Source: an uncultured Carboxylicivirga sp. (GTDB lineage: Bacteria > Bacteroidota > Bacteroidia > Bacteroidales > Marinilabiliaceae). From it: a stretch of DNA of 64,000 nucleotides. Under the pieces are notes generated by a model, which saw nothing but the letters and a program-made list of their open reading frames with translations, ran no database searches and was not told where the DNA came from. Position numbers and translations under genes: made by a program. Positions 8,734 through 17,382 of this stretch are shown one piece after another. The number at the start of each line of letters is the position of its first letter. The stretch's first letter is position 1. Location: positions 5,056,501-5,120,500 of the forward strand of contig NZ_OY764327.1 in NCBI RefSeq assembly GCF_963668385.1, in the 5' to 3' direction.

Positions 8734-9495
8734 ATGCTGAGTAAGAATAAGCAAAAATTAATAAGCTCGCTAAGTCGAAAAAAAACACGTGACCAGGAAA
8801 AGTTATTTATTGCCGAAGGACATAAACTGGTATCTGATTTATTAAACACTCCTCTTCATTGTCGTTTTTTGGTGGCTACCGATGAATGGATTAGTCAAAA
8901 CAGCTCATTAATAAAAGTAACCGAGGTTATCTCAGCAACCGAAAACGAACTTAAAAAAGTATCATCATTAAAAAGCACACCACCTGTACTGGCTCTATTT
9001 GAACAAAGCCAAACAGAGGTAAATTATACACAACTATCATCACAGCTAGTTTTGTTTTTAGATGATGTGCAAGATCCCGGCAATTTAGGAACCATAGTTA
9101 GAATGGCCGATTGGTTTGGTATCGAAAATGTTTTTTGCACTCGTGGAAGCGCTGACATTTACAATTCCAAAACGGTGCAGTCTACCATGGGTGCCATTGC
9201 GCGGGTTAAGATTCATTATGTTGATGTGGATGAGTTTTTTGACTCGATAGGTTCGATGGAAGTTTACGGTACTTTTTTGGAAGGAAGTAATTTATACGAA
9301 ACCAACTTACAAACCAACGGCATTATTATAATGGGTAACGAAGGCCAGGGCATTAGCTCCAACGTAGAAAAGTACGTAACTTGCAAGGTGAATATTCCCA
9401 ACTACCCCCCTCAATCAGTAACCAGCGAATCGTTAAATGTTGCAGTTGCAACCGCCATTACTTGTGCTGAGTTCAGAAGACGGAGCACTTACTAA
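8734..9495 (+). CDS. TrmH/SpoU family RNA 2'-O-ribose methyltransferase
   Basis: S-adenosylmethionine-dependent RNA methyltransferase of the SPOUT class, 253 residues. The N-terminal part (1-95) is the substrate-binding extension that begins with a conserved KxRxxxxLFIAEGHKL pattern. The catalytic domain shows motif 1 (DDVQDPGNLGTIVRMADWFG), motif 2 (IIMGNEGQGIS) and motif 3 (SVTSESLNVAVATAI), which form the trefoil knot that binds SAM. This organisation fits 23S rRNA methyltransferases of the RlmB/TsnR type; the exact nucleotide is unknown. The gene stands alone, convergent with the FAD oxidoreductase gene. Confidence 0.88.
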   Translation: MLSKNKQKLISSLSRKKTRDQEKLFIAEGHKLVSDLLNTPLHCRFLVATDEWISQNSSLIKVTEVISATENELKKVSSLKSTPPVLALFEQSQTEVNYTQLSSQLVLFLDDVQDPGNLGTIVRMADWFGIENVFCTRGSADIYNSKTVQSTMGAIARVKIHYVDVDEFFDSIGSMEVYGTFLEGSNLYETNLQTNGIIIMGNEGQGISSNVEKYVTCKVNIPNYPPQSVTSESLNVAVATAITCAEFRRRSTY

Positions 9496-9532
9496 ACTAG
9501 CCCCATACTATTATTTATATATATTTTAAAAT

Positions 9533-9574
9533 GATGCGCATCTGAGGAGTTTTAGATACGCATCTAATTTTTGT
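9533..9574 (+). terminator. Probable terminator after the RNA methyltransferase
   Basis: GATGCGCATCT (9533-9543) pairs with AGATACGCATC (9554-9564) with one mismatch, followed by TAATTTTTGTTT. It lies about 40 bp past the stop codon. Confidence 0.65.
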
Positions 9575-9593
9575 TTGATAAAATATTACCTAA

Positions 9594-9672
9594 AAATCAC
9601 CATTTATACCATACAAAACGCATAGACTAAGCTTTCATCAAAGCATTCTACAAATGGTATAAAGATGATTTG
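9594..9672. repeat. Imperfect inverted repeat, possible MITE-like remnant
   Basis: A perfect 10-bp inverted pair (TTTATACCAT at 9603-9612, ATGGTATAAA at 9654-9663) extends outward with near-matches to ends of about 19 bp. The whole is about 79 bp and sits between two convergent genes. There is no T run, so it is not a classic terminator. It is either an RNA hairpin or a small non-coding element with terminal inverted repeats. Confidence 0.35.
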
Positions 9673-9700
9673 ACAAACCGTATTTGGTCGCGCTTACAAG

Positions 9701-11278
9701 CTATTCGCCCAATGTTTTACCTGTTATAAACTCAAATGCTTTTTCGGCACAGCGCTCACCATCTATGGCCGAAGATGCAATACCTCCAGCATATCCGGCT
9801 CCTTCGCCACATGGATACAAGCCACTAATTTGTACATGTTGAAAAGTAGTACGATCTCGTGGAATACGCACCGGTGATGAAGTCCGACTTTCTACACCTA
9901 AAATCATTGCTTCGTTGGTTACAAAACCTTTGGCTCTTTTCCCAAAATAAGCGAATCCATCCTGCAGACGTTTACCAATATGCTCGGGCAACCAAAAATG
10001 CATTGGCGAAGCTACCGTACCCGGAACATATGAACACTCAGGTAAATCAAACGAAAGTTTACCGGCCACAAAATCGGCTAGCCCCTGAGCTGGTGCAACA
10101 ACTCCGTTTCCTCCATTTACATATGCCAAACGTTCCAATTCTTGTTGAAACTCTAATCCACCCAGTACTCCCTTGTTTTTATACTCGCCAATATCTTCGG
10201 GACGAATTTCTACCACAATACCACTATTGGCAAAAGGTGAATCGCGGCGCGAAGGCGACATACCATTCACCACCATTTCATTATCGTCGGTCATTGCAGG
10301 TACAATAAATCCTCCCGGACACATACAGAAAGAATAGACCCCTCTTTCCTGAATTTGACACGATAAACTGTACGAAGCAGCCGGCAGGTAATTTCCTCTT
10401 CCTGTTGGGGAATGGTATTGTATTTCATCGATCAACTCCTGAGGATGCTCAACCCTAACGCCCATTGCCCATGTTTTGGCTTCGAGCTGAATTGCTCTGT
10501 CGTGCAGAAAATAGTAAACATCTCGTGCAGAATGACCTGTTGCCAAAATAACTGCCCTTGCCATTATTTTATCACCAGCTTCGGTTTCTACACCGGTAAC
10601 CCGGGTATCTTCTACCAATAAATCGGTTACTTTAGTATTAAATAAAACCTGCCCACCAGCTTTAATAATCGACTCTCGCATCCCCTTAATGACACGGGGT
10701 AATTTATCGGTTCCAATATGTGGATGCGCTTCTATTAAAATTTCGTCGCTTGCTCCATGATAGGCAAACACTTCGAGTATTTTATTAAAATCGCCCCTTT
10801 TAGTACTGCGGGTATAAAGCTTTCCATCCGAAAAAGTACCAGCTCCCCCCTCACCAAATGCGTAGTTCGAGTCAGTATCAACCTGAACATTCCGGTTAAG
10901 TAAAGCCAAATCCTTTTTACGTTCGCTAACTCCCTTGCCTCGCTCAAGTACAATAGGTTTTAAACCCAACTCTATCAACCTCAAAGCTGCAAAGTAACCA
11001 CCCGGACCTGCCCCTACTACAATAACCTCATCGGCCTTGCTAACATCAGGGTATTCAAAAGAAATTTCCTTAGGCATTGGAGGCTTGGAATTGGCATATG
11101 CCTCAATATGTAGCTGCACTACAACCGGCCTCTTACGAGCATCGATCGATCGCTTCACTACTTTTATAAAGGTAAGTTTATCAGGGGCTACTTTTAATTT
11201 TTTAGCCACATGCGGTCGATAATATTTTTCATCAGATGCCTCCTTGGGAGACAGACGTAGTACAATTTCGCGTTTCAT
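9701..11278 (-). CDS. FAD-dependent oxidoreductase (COG2509-like)
   Basis: Predicted flavoprotein of 525 residues. An N-terminal alpha/beta domain (about 1-80) precedes a dinucleotide-binding Rossmann motif VIVVGAGPGGYFAALRL near residues 86-102. A central region carries the conserved FGEGGAGTFSDGKLYTR. The C-terminus has the second FAD contact YPCGEGAGYAGGIASSAIDG. This order is typical of the widespread but poorly studied 'FAD-dependent dehydrogenase' family related to geranylgeranyl reductase-like oxidoreductases. The substrate is unknown. A TTG nine bases upstream could be used; the ATG at 11278 is preferred. Confidence 0.85.
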   Translation of the reverse strand: MKREIVLRLSPKEASDEKYYRPHVAKKLKVAPDKLTFIKVVKRSIDARKRPVVVQLHIEAYANSKPPMPKEISFEYPDVSKADEVIVVGAGPGGYFAALRLIELGLKPIVLERGKGVSERKKDLALLNRNVQVDTDSNYAFGEGGAGTFSDGKLYTRSTKRGDFNKILEVFAYHGASDEILIEAHPHIGTDKLPRVIKGMRESIIKAGGQVLFNTKVTDLLVEDTRVTGVETEAGDKIMARAVILATGHSARDVYYFLHDRAIQLEAKTWAMGVRVEHPQELIDEIQYHSPTGRGNYLPAASYSLSCQIQERGVYSFCMCPGGFIVPAMTDDNEMVVNGMSPSRRDSPFANSGIVVEIRPEDIGEYKNKGVLGGLEFQQELERLAYVNGGNGVVAPAQGLADFVAGKLSFDLPECSYVPGTVASPMHFWLPEHIGKRLQDGFAYFGKRAKGFVTNEAMILGVESRTSSPVRIPRDRTTFQHVQISGLYPCGEGAGYAGGIASSAIDGERCAEKAFEFITGKTLGE

Positions 11279-11350
11279 CTGCAACAAATAATTCTTCAGA
11301 GCCCTTTTAATTTAATCGGGCAATTTATTCATTGCACAAAAATAGTTGAA

Positions 11351-12073
11351 TTATTCGAAATAAAAGGTAAGATGAAAAATACGCGATTTTAATCCACTCA
11401 ATGCATCGGTGTATTTTTGATCGTTGACATTCCCCGTTCCGGCAGGGTTTAGAATATTGGCAAATCCAATGGATGTTTTAAGCTCAACCGATAAACGGAA
11501 AAATGTCATATAAAAATCAAAACCGGCACCCGCTTCTAAATATCCATCCATCGAAGTTAACAACAAGCCATCCTGTACATTTTTAGCCAAATCATAACGA
11601 GCATTAACTCCACCTATTAAATAAGGCTTTGCATTGTGCATTCGAAGTGCACTGTATTTTACCAATAAAGGAAACTCAAGAAATGTTGACTTAATTTGTA
11701 AAGGTCGCGATTCAATCTTTTCCTTTTCATCATCGGGATAATTCTCAGCAAAATATACCAAATCGCGCTGCCCGAAACTAATACCTGGCAGAAATCGCAG
11801 ATGCAAGTTGGGGCGTAAACGATAACTCGAAACAATACCAATATTAATTCCTGGCTTTAGGTTAACAACATCGGCACGCAAGGTTTCTCCATTAGCGCCT
11901 AATGCTTCTCCGGTATTATAGACACGAAAATCCATGGTATTAAAACCAATTAAAAACCCGAAGTGAAGAGGATCTTCATCAAATCCTCTGAGATTAGGAA
12001 TTTTCTTATTGGTTTGTCCCGATATGGACATACATAGAAATAAAGCAACTAAGAGTAATCCAGAAATTTTCAA
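11351..12073 (-). CDS. porT: PorT/SprT-like T9SS outer-membrane protein
   Basis: Predicted outer-membrane beta barrel of about 240 residues. If translation starts at the TTG at 12073, the product begins MKISGLLLVALFLCMSISGQ, a textbook signal peptide; the frame runs on upstream to a TTG at 12118, two bases after the menG stop codon, and contains no upstream ATG. Alternating strand patterns follow (DEDPLHFGFLIGFNTMDF, FLEFPLLVKYSALR, YLEAGAGFDFYMTFFRL) and the last residue pair is Phe-Glu. Size, strand pattern and the position directly after menG/ubiE all fit PorT (SprT), a core T9SS component found beside ubiE in several Bacteroidota. A generic PorT-family porin remains possible. Confidence 0.7.
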   Translation of the reverse strand: MKISGLLLVALFLCMSISGQTNKKIPNLRGFDEDPLHFGFLIGFNTMDFRVYNTGEALGANGETLRADVVNLKPGINIGIVSSYRLRPNLHLRFLPGISFGQRDLVYFAENYPDDEKEKIESRPLQIKSTFLEFPLLVKYSALRMHNAKPYLIGGVNARYDLAKNVQDGLLLTSMDGYLEAGAGFDFYMTFFRLSVELKTSIGFANILNPAGTGNVNDQKYTDALSGLKSRIFHLTFYFE

Positions 12074-12120
12074 TGCCAAGTTGTTTTGATATATTCTTTC
12101 TAAACTTAATAATTGCAAAT

Positions 12121-12849
12121 TTATTGTTGCTTCTCTGACAAATAAATGGTAGCAATACCCAATGTTTGCTTATAACGCTTTATTGGCGTCATTCCGGCTA
12201 GTCTTAACTCATTATCAAAATTCTCACCATCCGGAAAACTTAAAACCGATTCGGGCAAATAAGTATAGGCTGCTTTGTCTTTAGAGATAACTCCCCCCAA
12301 CCAAGGCAATATATATTTAAAATAAAACAAGTAAAGTTGTTTAAACGGAAAATAAACTGGTTTTGAAAACTCAAGAACAACCATTTTACCACCAGGTTTT
12401 AGTACCCGGCACATTTCCGCCAATCCTTTATCCAGGTTTTCGAAATTACGCACTCCAAAAGCAACCATCACTGCATCATAAGTATTGGTTTCGAAAGGTA
12501 AGTTCTCCGAATCACCTTCTTGCACTGATATCCGATCGGTTAATCCTCTCTTCTCTAATTTTTCTTGCGCCACCTTTAACATTTCAACCGAAATATCAAC
12601 TCCGGTTACTTTACAATCCAACCTTTTATTGGCTTCAATTGCTAAGTCTCCGGTTCCGGTAGCCACATCCAAAATAAGAGGATCCGGAATAGATTTTAGA
12701 AGGTTAATAGCTTTCTTTCGCCAAATTTTATCAATACCCATTGATAGAAAGTGGTTCAGAAAATCATATTTCGATGCAATATTATTGAACATGCCGGCAA
12801 CCTGGCTTTTTTTCGAGCCAGTTTCCGATTTATATGGCTTTACAGTCAT
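12121..12849 (-). CDS. menG: Demethylmenaquinone methyltransferase (UbiE/MenG)
   Basis: Methylates demethylmenaquinone to menaquinone with S-adenosylmethionine, the last step of menaquinone synthesis. The 242-residue class I methyltransferase has the SAM-binding motif LILDVATGTGDLAIEA (58-73), the post-motif VTGVDISVEMLKVAQEKL and the UbiE signature YDAVMVAFGVRNFENLDKGL. The C-terminal helix-turn segment LPWLGGVISKDKAAYTYLPESV is also family-specific. Bacteroidota use menaquinone, so the MenG role is favoured over ubiquinone synthesis. A -7-like TATTTTTG lies at 12869-12876 on the minus strand. The porT-like gene follows at once. Confidence 0.93.
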   Translation of the reverse strand: MTVKPYKSETGSKKSQVAGMFNNIASKYDFLNHFLSMGIDKIWRKKAINLLKSIPDPLILDVATGTGDLAIEANKRLDCKVTGVDISVEMLKVAQEKLEKRGLTDRISVQEGDSENLPFETNTYDAVMVAFGVRNFENLDKGLAEMCRVLKPGGKMVVLEFSKPVYFPFKQLYLFYFKYILPWLGGVISKDKAAYTYLPESVLSFPDGENFDNELRLAGMTPIKRYKQTLGIATIYLSEKQQ

Positions 12850-12929
12850 TGATTACATTTATTTTTGGCAAAAATACAATTGTTAATGAAATATGTAACA
12901 GTAATCGCATTTCAATGTTCGGATATTAA

Positions 12930-12967
12930 AAAACAAAAAGGGAGTAAAACTCTTTGGCCTTACTCCC
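12930..12967 (-). terminator. Rho-independent terminator after the TlpA-like gene
   Basis: GGGAGTAA (12940-12947) pairs with TTACTCCC (12960-12967), with a minus-strand run TTTTTGTTTTTT. It separates the purL-tlpA unit from menG. Confidence 0.85.
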
Positions 12968-12988
12968 TTCTGCTTGATATCTACTCAT

Positions 12989-13507
12989 TTATTTTAATTG
13001 CTCTTTAAGAACAGCTTTTAACTTATTAAATTCTTTTTCGTTATACCCCACCGAACTGTAGATTATATTTCCTTTCTTATCGATCACATAATTTCGAGGA
13101 ATACTTTGTTTAGCAAATTTAGCAAATACGGCTCTTTCAGGATCTGGATAAAAAGGTAGATTCAATTCTTTACTACTAGCAAACTTATCTAAATCTGCCT
13201 GAGAATGCTCTCTACCAACAACTAACAATACAAAATCTTTATTGTCTTTGTATTTATTCCAAATATCATTTTGTAAGTGGGGTAACTCTTTTACACAAGG
13301 AGGACACCATGTTGCGAAAAAATTGATTAAAACGACCTTTCCTTCTAAATTCGCAGTTGATATATCTGAGCTAACAGATTGCAATTCAAATGTAGGAACC
13401 TTATCTCCTACTTTTACAAAATCATCACCATCGGTGTACCAACTAATAGATACATATCCTGCTAAAACAATGGCAAAAGCCACAAGCCCTTTTAATACAA
13501 TTTTCAT
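12989..13507 (-). CDS. TlpA-like thioredoxin-fold protein
   Basis: Membrane-anchored or secreted thiol-disulfide oxidoreductase of 172 residues. An N-terminal hydrophobic segment (about 7-23) serves as signal or anchor. The AhpC/TSA-redoxin fold follows with the active site NFFATWCPPCVKELP (Cys68, Cys71), the cis-Pro region SIPRNYVIDKKGNIIY and a C-terminal helix. It probably reduces disulfides in the periplasm, for example in cytochrome c maturation or on a peroxide-type substrate. It starts 22 bp after purL on the same strand, a probable co-transcript that may not reflect shared function. Confidence 0.88.
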   Translation of the reverse strand: MKIVLKGLVAFAIVLAGYVSISWYTDGDDFVKVGDKVPTFELQSVSSDISTANLEGKVVLINFFATWCPPCVKELPHLQNDIWNKYKDNKDFVLLVVGREHSQADLDKFASSKELNLPFYPDPERAVFAKFAKQSIPRNYVIDKKGNIIYSSVGYNEKEFNKLKAVLKEQLK

Positions 13508-13529
13508 CTTTTATATAACTCTATATTAT

Positions 13530-15752
13530 TTACTCTTCAACCCAGATACCTAATCTTTTTTCAAAGGTTTCTTTTAATTCTTCAATAAAACCAAATGATT
13601 CATCATCAATTCTAACCTCACCTTTTGTAACGTGGCCCAAAATAGAAAAAGGAACGCCTGCTTCAATCATGAAATCAACAAAATCATCTTGTTTTTCCTG
13701 CGAAACAGAAACAACTACTCTACTTTGCGCCTCTCCAAACAAGAATGCCTCTTTACGAATTTCTGCATCAGAGGTAATATCAAAACCAAATTCCAACGGT
13801 ATTCCACATTCTAATAAAGTAAAAAACAACCCTCCGTTTGAAACATCATGAACCGACCGAACTAATCCTTTTCTAATCATTCCCGAAACAGCAGTTTGTA
13901 ACTCTTTTTCTTCTTCCACATCATAAAATGGCGGAACCGATTGCTTGATATTAAGTATAGAAGTCGCAAATTCAGATGAATTAACATCATTCTTCGATTT
14001 TCCTACTAAAAATATCATATCACCTTTGTGACGGAACGATAAAGTAGTATGATTATGCTTACTTTCAAGCAAACCAACCATGCCTACTACGGGTGTTGGC
14101 GTAATAGGTTTCAATTGCCCTTCTTCTGATCGCTGATTAAAAAAGCTCACATTACCACTAAGTACTGGAACATCAAAATCTTTACATGCTTTTGATATAC
14201 CTTTAATACTATTAATAAATGTTCCATAAATATTTTTATCATTAGGATTTCCGAAGTTTAAACAATCTGAGACCCCAAGCGGAATACCTCCGCCACAAAC
14301 AATATTGCGGCAAGCTTCAGCAACAGCAATCTGAGCCCCTATAAATGGATCACTTGTCATATAACCAGAGTTACAATCGATACTTATCGTTAACGCCTGA
14401 TCTTTCCCTTCTAAATCGACATACATGGCATCTGAAGGGTATTTAAAATAATCACCATCCGAACTAAGCGATTGATCAAACTTATCGGTCATCCATCTTT
14501 TTGAAACCACATTTAAATTTTGCATCATTACTTTTACCACATCAGGATAATGATCCGGCTCGTCAAACTGATCTAATTTAATGTCAGTCGCCTCCAGACT
14601 ATCAGATACATATTCAGGATCATAAACGGGAGCACCTCCTGCTAACCCAACAAAATTATATGGTATCGACGCTTTTAATTCATCTTTAAAATAACATTCT
14701 ACATCGTCACTTTCAATCACTTCTCCAATAACCCCAACCGCTAAGGAATAAGCATTTGCTATTTCTTTAATTCGTTCTATATCATTTTGCTTAGCACAAA
14801 CCAGCATTCTCGACCACGTTTGGGCCATCATTGCATCTCGCACAGTTAATTCATCATCTCGATTGGGTACTTGATCAAGATGTAGTTTAATTCCAGATTT
14901 ACCACGAGCTGCCATTTCGCAAGTAGCTCCTATGATACCCTGAGCGGCTATATTCTCTGCACCTACCAATAAACCTTCATCATTAAGCTGATAAATAGCT
15001 TTTTGCAATTGTTTTTCGTAAGAAACATCCATTAACAATTTAATTGAAACAGGCTTGGTGTCAACTTTTACCATAGGATCGGGGGTGAAAATATCTTCAT
15101 CAACTCCATCTTTTCCAGTAGGTGCACCCAACACCAAAATAACATTACCCCTTCCTTTTGCTAAACCTTTAAGAATTTTACCACTATCAACTACTCCAAC
15201 TGCAAAATTGTTAACTACCGGACTTGAGTTATATCCCTTAGAAAAATAAGTTTCTCCTCCGATAATAGGCACTTTATACCCCTGCTCAAATTCACACATA
15301 CCTTTGGATATTTCGCTAAAAAGCCAACGGGCTGTATCTCTTTTACCATCTCCTAATCGCAAGGAATTTAAAATAGCTACAGGTTTGGCTCCCATCGATG
15401 CCACATCACGTGTTACTATACGTAGGCCTGTATGAGCACCTAAACGTGGTTGAATAGCACACGGATGGTTATGCGATTCCATTTTTACAACACAAGCTAA
15501 ACCATTACCTATGTCAATAGCACCGGAACTTTCTTTACCGGCTTCAACTATAACCTTAGATCCTTCTGTTGGTAATGTTTGCAACCAATGCAGGGAGTTT
15601 TTATAACTAGCATGCTCCGACCAAAGCAATGAAAACACTTCGAGTTCCAATGCATTAGGCGTTCGCTTTAATATTTCTTTTATTCGATCAAATTCTTTGG
15701 ATGTGAGATTTAATTTTTCAGCTTCAGCTAATGTAGGGATAGATGTTTCCAT
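13530..15752 (-). CDS. purL: Phosphoribosylformylglycinamidine synthase, small PurL subunit
   Basis: Fourth step of purine synthesis: ATP-dependent amidation of FGAR to FGAM. The 740-residue product is the small PurL type with two AIRS-like halves. Landmarks are SLLWSEHASYKN (catalytic His47), KMESHNHPCAIQP, the first ATP-binding GGETYFSKGYNS region, and in the second half LNFGNPNDKNIYG, VLSGNVSFFN and VHDVSNGGLFF. There is no PurS-like N-terminal or glutaminase C-terminal domain, so separate PurS and PurQ subunits would be needed and are not in this window. Many Bacteroidota carry the fused 1200-residue form instead, which makes the small type notable. Confidence 0.93.
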   Translation of the reverse strand: METSIPTLAEAEKLNLTSKEFDRIKEILKRTPNALELEVFSLLWSEHASYKNSLHWLQTLPTEGSKVIVEAGKESSGAIDIGNGLACVVKMESHNHPCAIQPRLGAHTGLRIVTRDVASMGAKPVAILNSLRLGDGKRDTARWLFSEISKGMCEFEQGYKVPIIGGETYFSKGYNSSPVVNNFAVGVVDSGKILKGLAKGRGNVILVLGAPTGKDGVDEDIFTPDPMVKVDTKPVSIKLLMDVSYEKQLQKAIYQLNDEGLLVGAENIAAQGIIGATCEMAARGKSGIKLHLDQVPNRDDELTVRDAMMAQTWSRMLVCAKQNDIERIKEIANAYSLAVGVIGEVIESDDVECYFKDELKASIPYNFVGLAGGAPVYDPEYVSDSLEATDIKLDQFDEPDHYPDVVKVMMQNLNVVSKRWMTDKFDQSLSSDGDYFKYPSDAMYVDLEGKDQALTISIDCNSGYMTSDPFIGAQIAVAEACRNIVCGGGIPLGVSDCLNFGNPNDKNIYGTFINSIKGISKACKDFDVPVLSGNVSFFNQRSEEGQLKPITPTPVVGMVGLLESKHNHTTLSFRHKGDMIFLVGKSKNDVNSSEFATSILNIKQSVPPFYDVEEEKELQTAVSGMIRKGLVRSVHDVSNGGLFFTLLECGIPLEFGFDITSDAEIRKEAFLFGEAQSRVVVSVSQEKQDDFVDFMIEAGVPFSILGHVTKGEVRIDDESFGFIEELKETFEKRLGIWVEE

Positions 15753-15986
15753 AATTGTTAATTTTGAATTCTTTCAATCAAAGTAATACTTAATCTTTGG
15801 TGTATCAAACTGGGGCTTTGGTTATCATGAAAGTAACTAAAATAACACACATTGCCAACAAAACACTTAATTTTAGACCTCGAATTCAGTTATTATTACA
15901 AAACAGTAACCACTCATTTTTTTTAACGATTGAATTCGTTTGTTTGAAAAGAATAAAATCATTTTGTATCTATAATACTTTAAAGG

Positions 15987-16742
15987 ATGAAAACAGCATT
16001 AATAACAGGAGCTACCTCTGGAATAGGTGAATCGACTTCCAAAAAACTTGCCAAATTGGCTTATAACATCATAATTACAGGAAGAAGATTAGAAAAGCTT
16101 GAAAAATTAAAAGATACTATTGAGAGCAATTATTCAGTAAAAGTTCACATTTTATGCTTTGATATTAGAGAGAAGCAAGCAACTGACAAAGCTATTCAAT
16201 CTTTACCTAACGAATGGAAAGATATAGATGTATTAATTAACAATGCAGGCCTGGCTGCAGGAGCCGATCCAATAAATGAAGGCGATTGGAATGATTGGGA
16301 ACAAATGATTGACACCAATATCAAAGGTCTCTTGAATATGTCGAGATTAATTATACCTGGTATGATTGAGAAAAGAAGTGGACATATCATTAACGTTACA
16401 TCCATCGCTGGTAAAGAAGTTTATGCTAATGGCAATGTGTACTGCTCAACTAAACATGCTGTTGATGCTTTAACCAAAGGTATGCGCATCGATTTATTAC
16501 CCTATAACATAAAAGTTGGATCCGTTGCTCCAGGAATGGTTGAAACAGAATTTTCAATAGTTCGTTACCATGGCGACCAAAAGAAAGCTGATGATGTATA
16601 CAAGGGATTAACTCCATTACTTGCTGATGACATTGCCGATACCATTGAATTTATGGTAACGCGTCCTTCTCATGTAAACATCAACGATGTATTAATAATG
16701 CCAACCGCTCAGGCAAGTGCTGTTTATAATCATCGTAAATAA
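15987..16742 (+). CDS. SDR family oxidoreductase, YdfG-like
   Basis: Classical short-chain dehydrogenase of 251 residues. It shows the TGATSGIGEST cofactor loop (7-17), the NNAGLA motif (85-90) and the catalytic set Ser139, Tyr152 and Lys156 (VYCSTKHAVDAL). The Arg34-containing TGRRLEKL segment suggests NADP(H). The C-terminus, with HVNINDVLIMPTAQASA, closely follows the YdfG pattern (NADP-dependent 3-hydroxy acid/serine/malonic semialdehyde reductases). It is a single gene transcribed away from purL. Confidence 0.88.
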   Translation: MKTALITGATSGIGESTSKKLAKLAYNIIITGRRLEKLEKLKDTIESNYSVKVHILCFDIREKQATDKAIQSLPNEWKDIDVLINNAGLAAGADPINEGDWNDWEQMIDTNIKGLLNMSRLIIPGMIEKRSGHIINVTSIAGKEVYANGNVYCSTKHAVDALTKGMRIDLLPYNIKVGSVAPGMVETEFSIVRYHGDQKKADDVYKGLTPLLADDIADTIEFMVTRPSHVNINDVLIMPTAQASAVYNHRK

Positions 16743-16786
16743 AAAAATAAAAGCGCGAATACAATTTCTGCATTCGCGCCTTATTT
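16741..16786. terminator. Bidirectional terminator between the SDR gene and the lipoprotein gene
   Basis: GCGCGAAT (16753-16760) pairs with ATTCGCGC (16772-16779). T-rich runs lie on both sides, the longer one serving the minus strand. Confidence 0.8.
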
Positions 16787-16808
16787 TGTACGATCCTTCT
16801 ATAATAGT

Positions 16809-17366
16809 TTACATTCCAATTTCTGTTTTATAAATAACAGTTGCATTCACAACTACTTTTAGCTCCACGTCAACTACACCTCCCTGAGGACTCACTTCAC
16901 CGCTAACTTTGAATGACACATCTCTTTGTCCCAAACCTTTTGCAATTGCATTAATTTGATCTTTCAACTCGGCAACTCCATTCTCCTTTAACTTATCTAA
17001 GAACAGCACCTTACCTTTTTTTATATCAAATGTAAGATCATCCAAAACAGGAATATACTCATCTGAATCCCATGATTTTATATCAAAATCAAGAGTTATT
17101 GATTTATCAGATGTATCTTCTTTTGGTGTTAGCTCAAACCACAAACCTTCAATAACAACTCTTTCTATAGATTCATTATCTTCTACTGCATCATTAACAG
17201 CCTCCGAAATAACAGACGCATCAATAGTCGCCGCATATTCAAAACTTTCAGTTTTAATATTAAAAACAGCACTCTCTTGAAAACTAGGATACAGTGAAAC
17301 CTCTTTTTCTTCACAGGCATTTAGCCCCAAAATAATTACCCCCAGTAATATCACTCTTTTAATCAT
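16809..17366 (-). CDS. Predicted lipoprotein, unknown function
   Basis: A 185-residue product with an N-terminal lipoprotein signal (MIKRVILLGVIILGLNACEE, lipid-modified Cys18). The mature part is acidic and beta-rich, with repeated patterns such as VVIEGLWFELTP and VELKVVVNATVIYKTEIGM. I recognise no family. The ATG at 17366 is preferred to an upstream TTG at 17402, which would overlap the previous gene. The start is 16 bp after the barrel gene on the same strand, so the two products probably work together at the cell envelope. Confidence 0.7.
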   Translation of the reverse strand: MIKRVILLGVIILGLNACEEKEVSLYPSFQESAVFNIKTESFEYAATIDASVISEAVNDAVEDNESIERVVIEGLWFELTPKEDTSDKSITLDFDIKSWDSDEYIPVLDDLTFDIKKGKVLFLDKLKENGVAELKDQINAIAKGLGQRDVSFKVSGEVSPQGGVVDVELKVVVNATVIYKTEIGM

Positions 17367-17382
17367 GATTTGAATTTTTAGT

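Noticed and set aside
9859-10308. 149-codon open frame on the plus strand
   Set aside because: Lies wholly antisense to the FAD oxidoreductase gene, has no recognisable domain and is not preceded by a promoter.
12363-12886. Two open frames of 99 and 133 codons on the plus strand
   Set aside because: Antisense shadows of menG, whose own motifs are complete.
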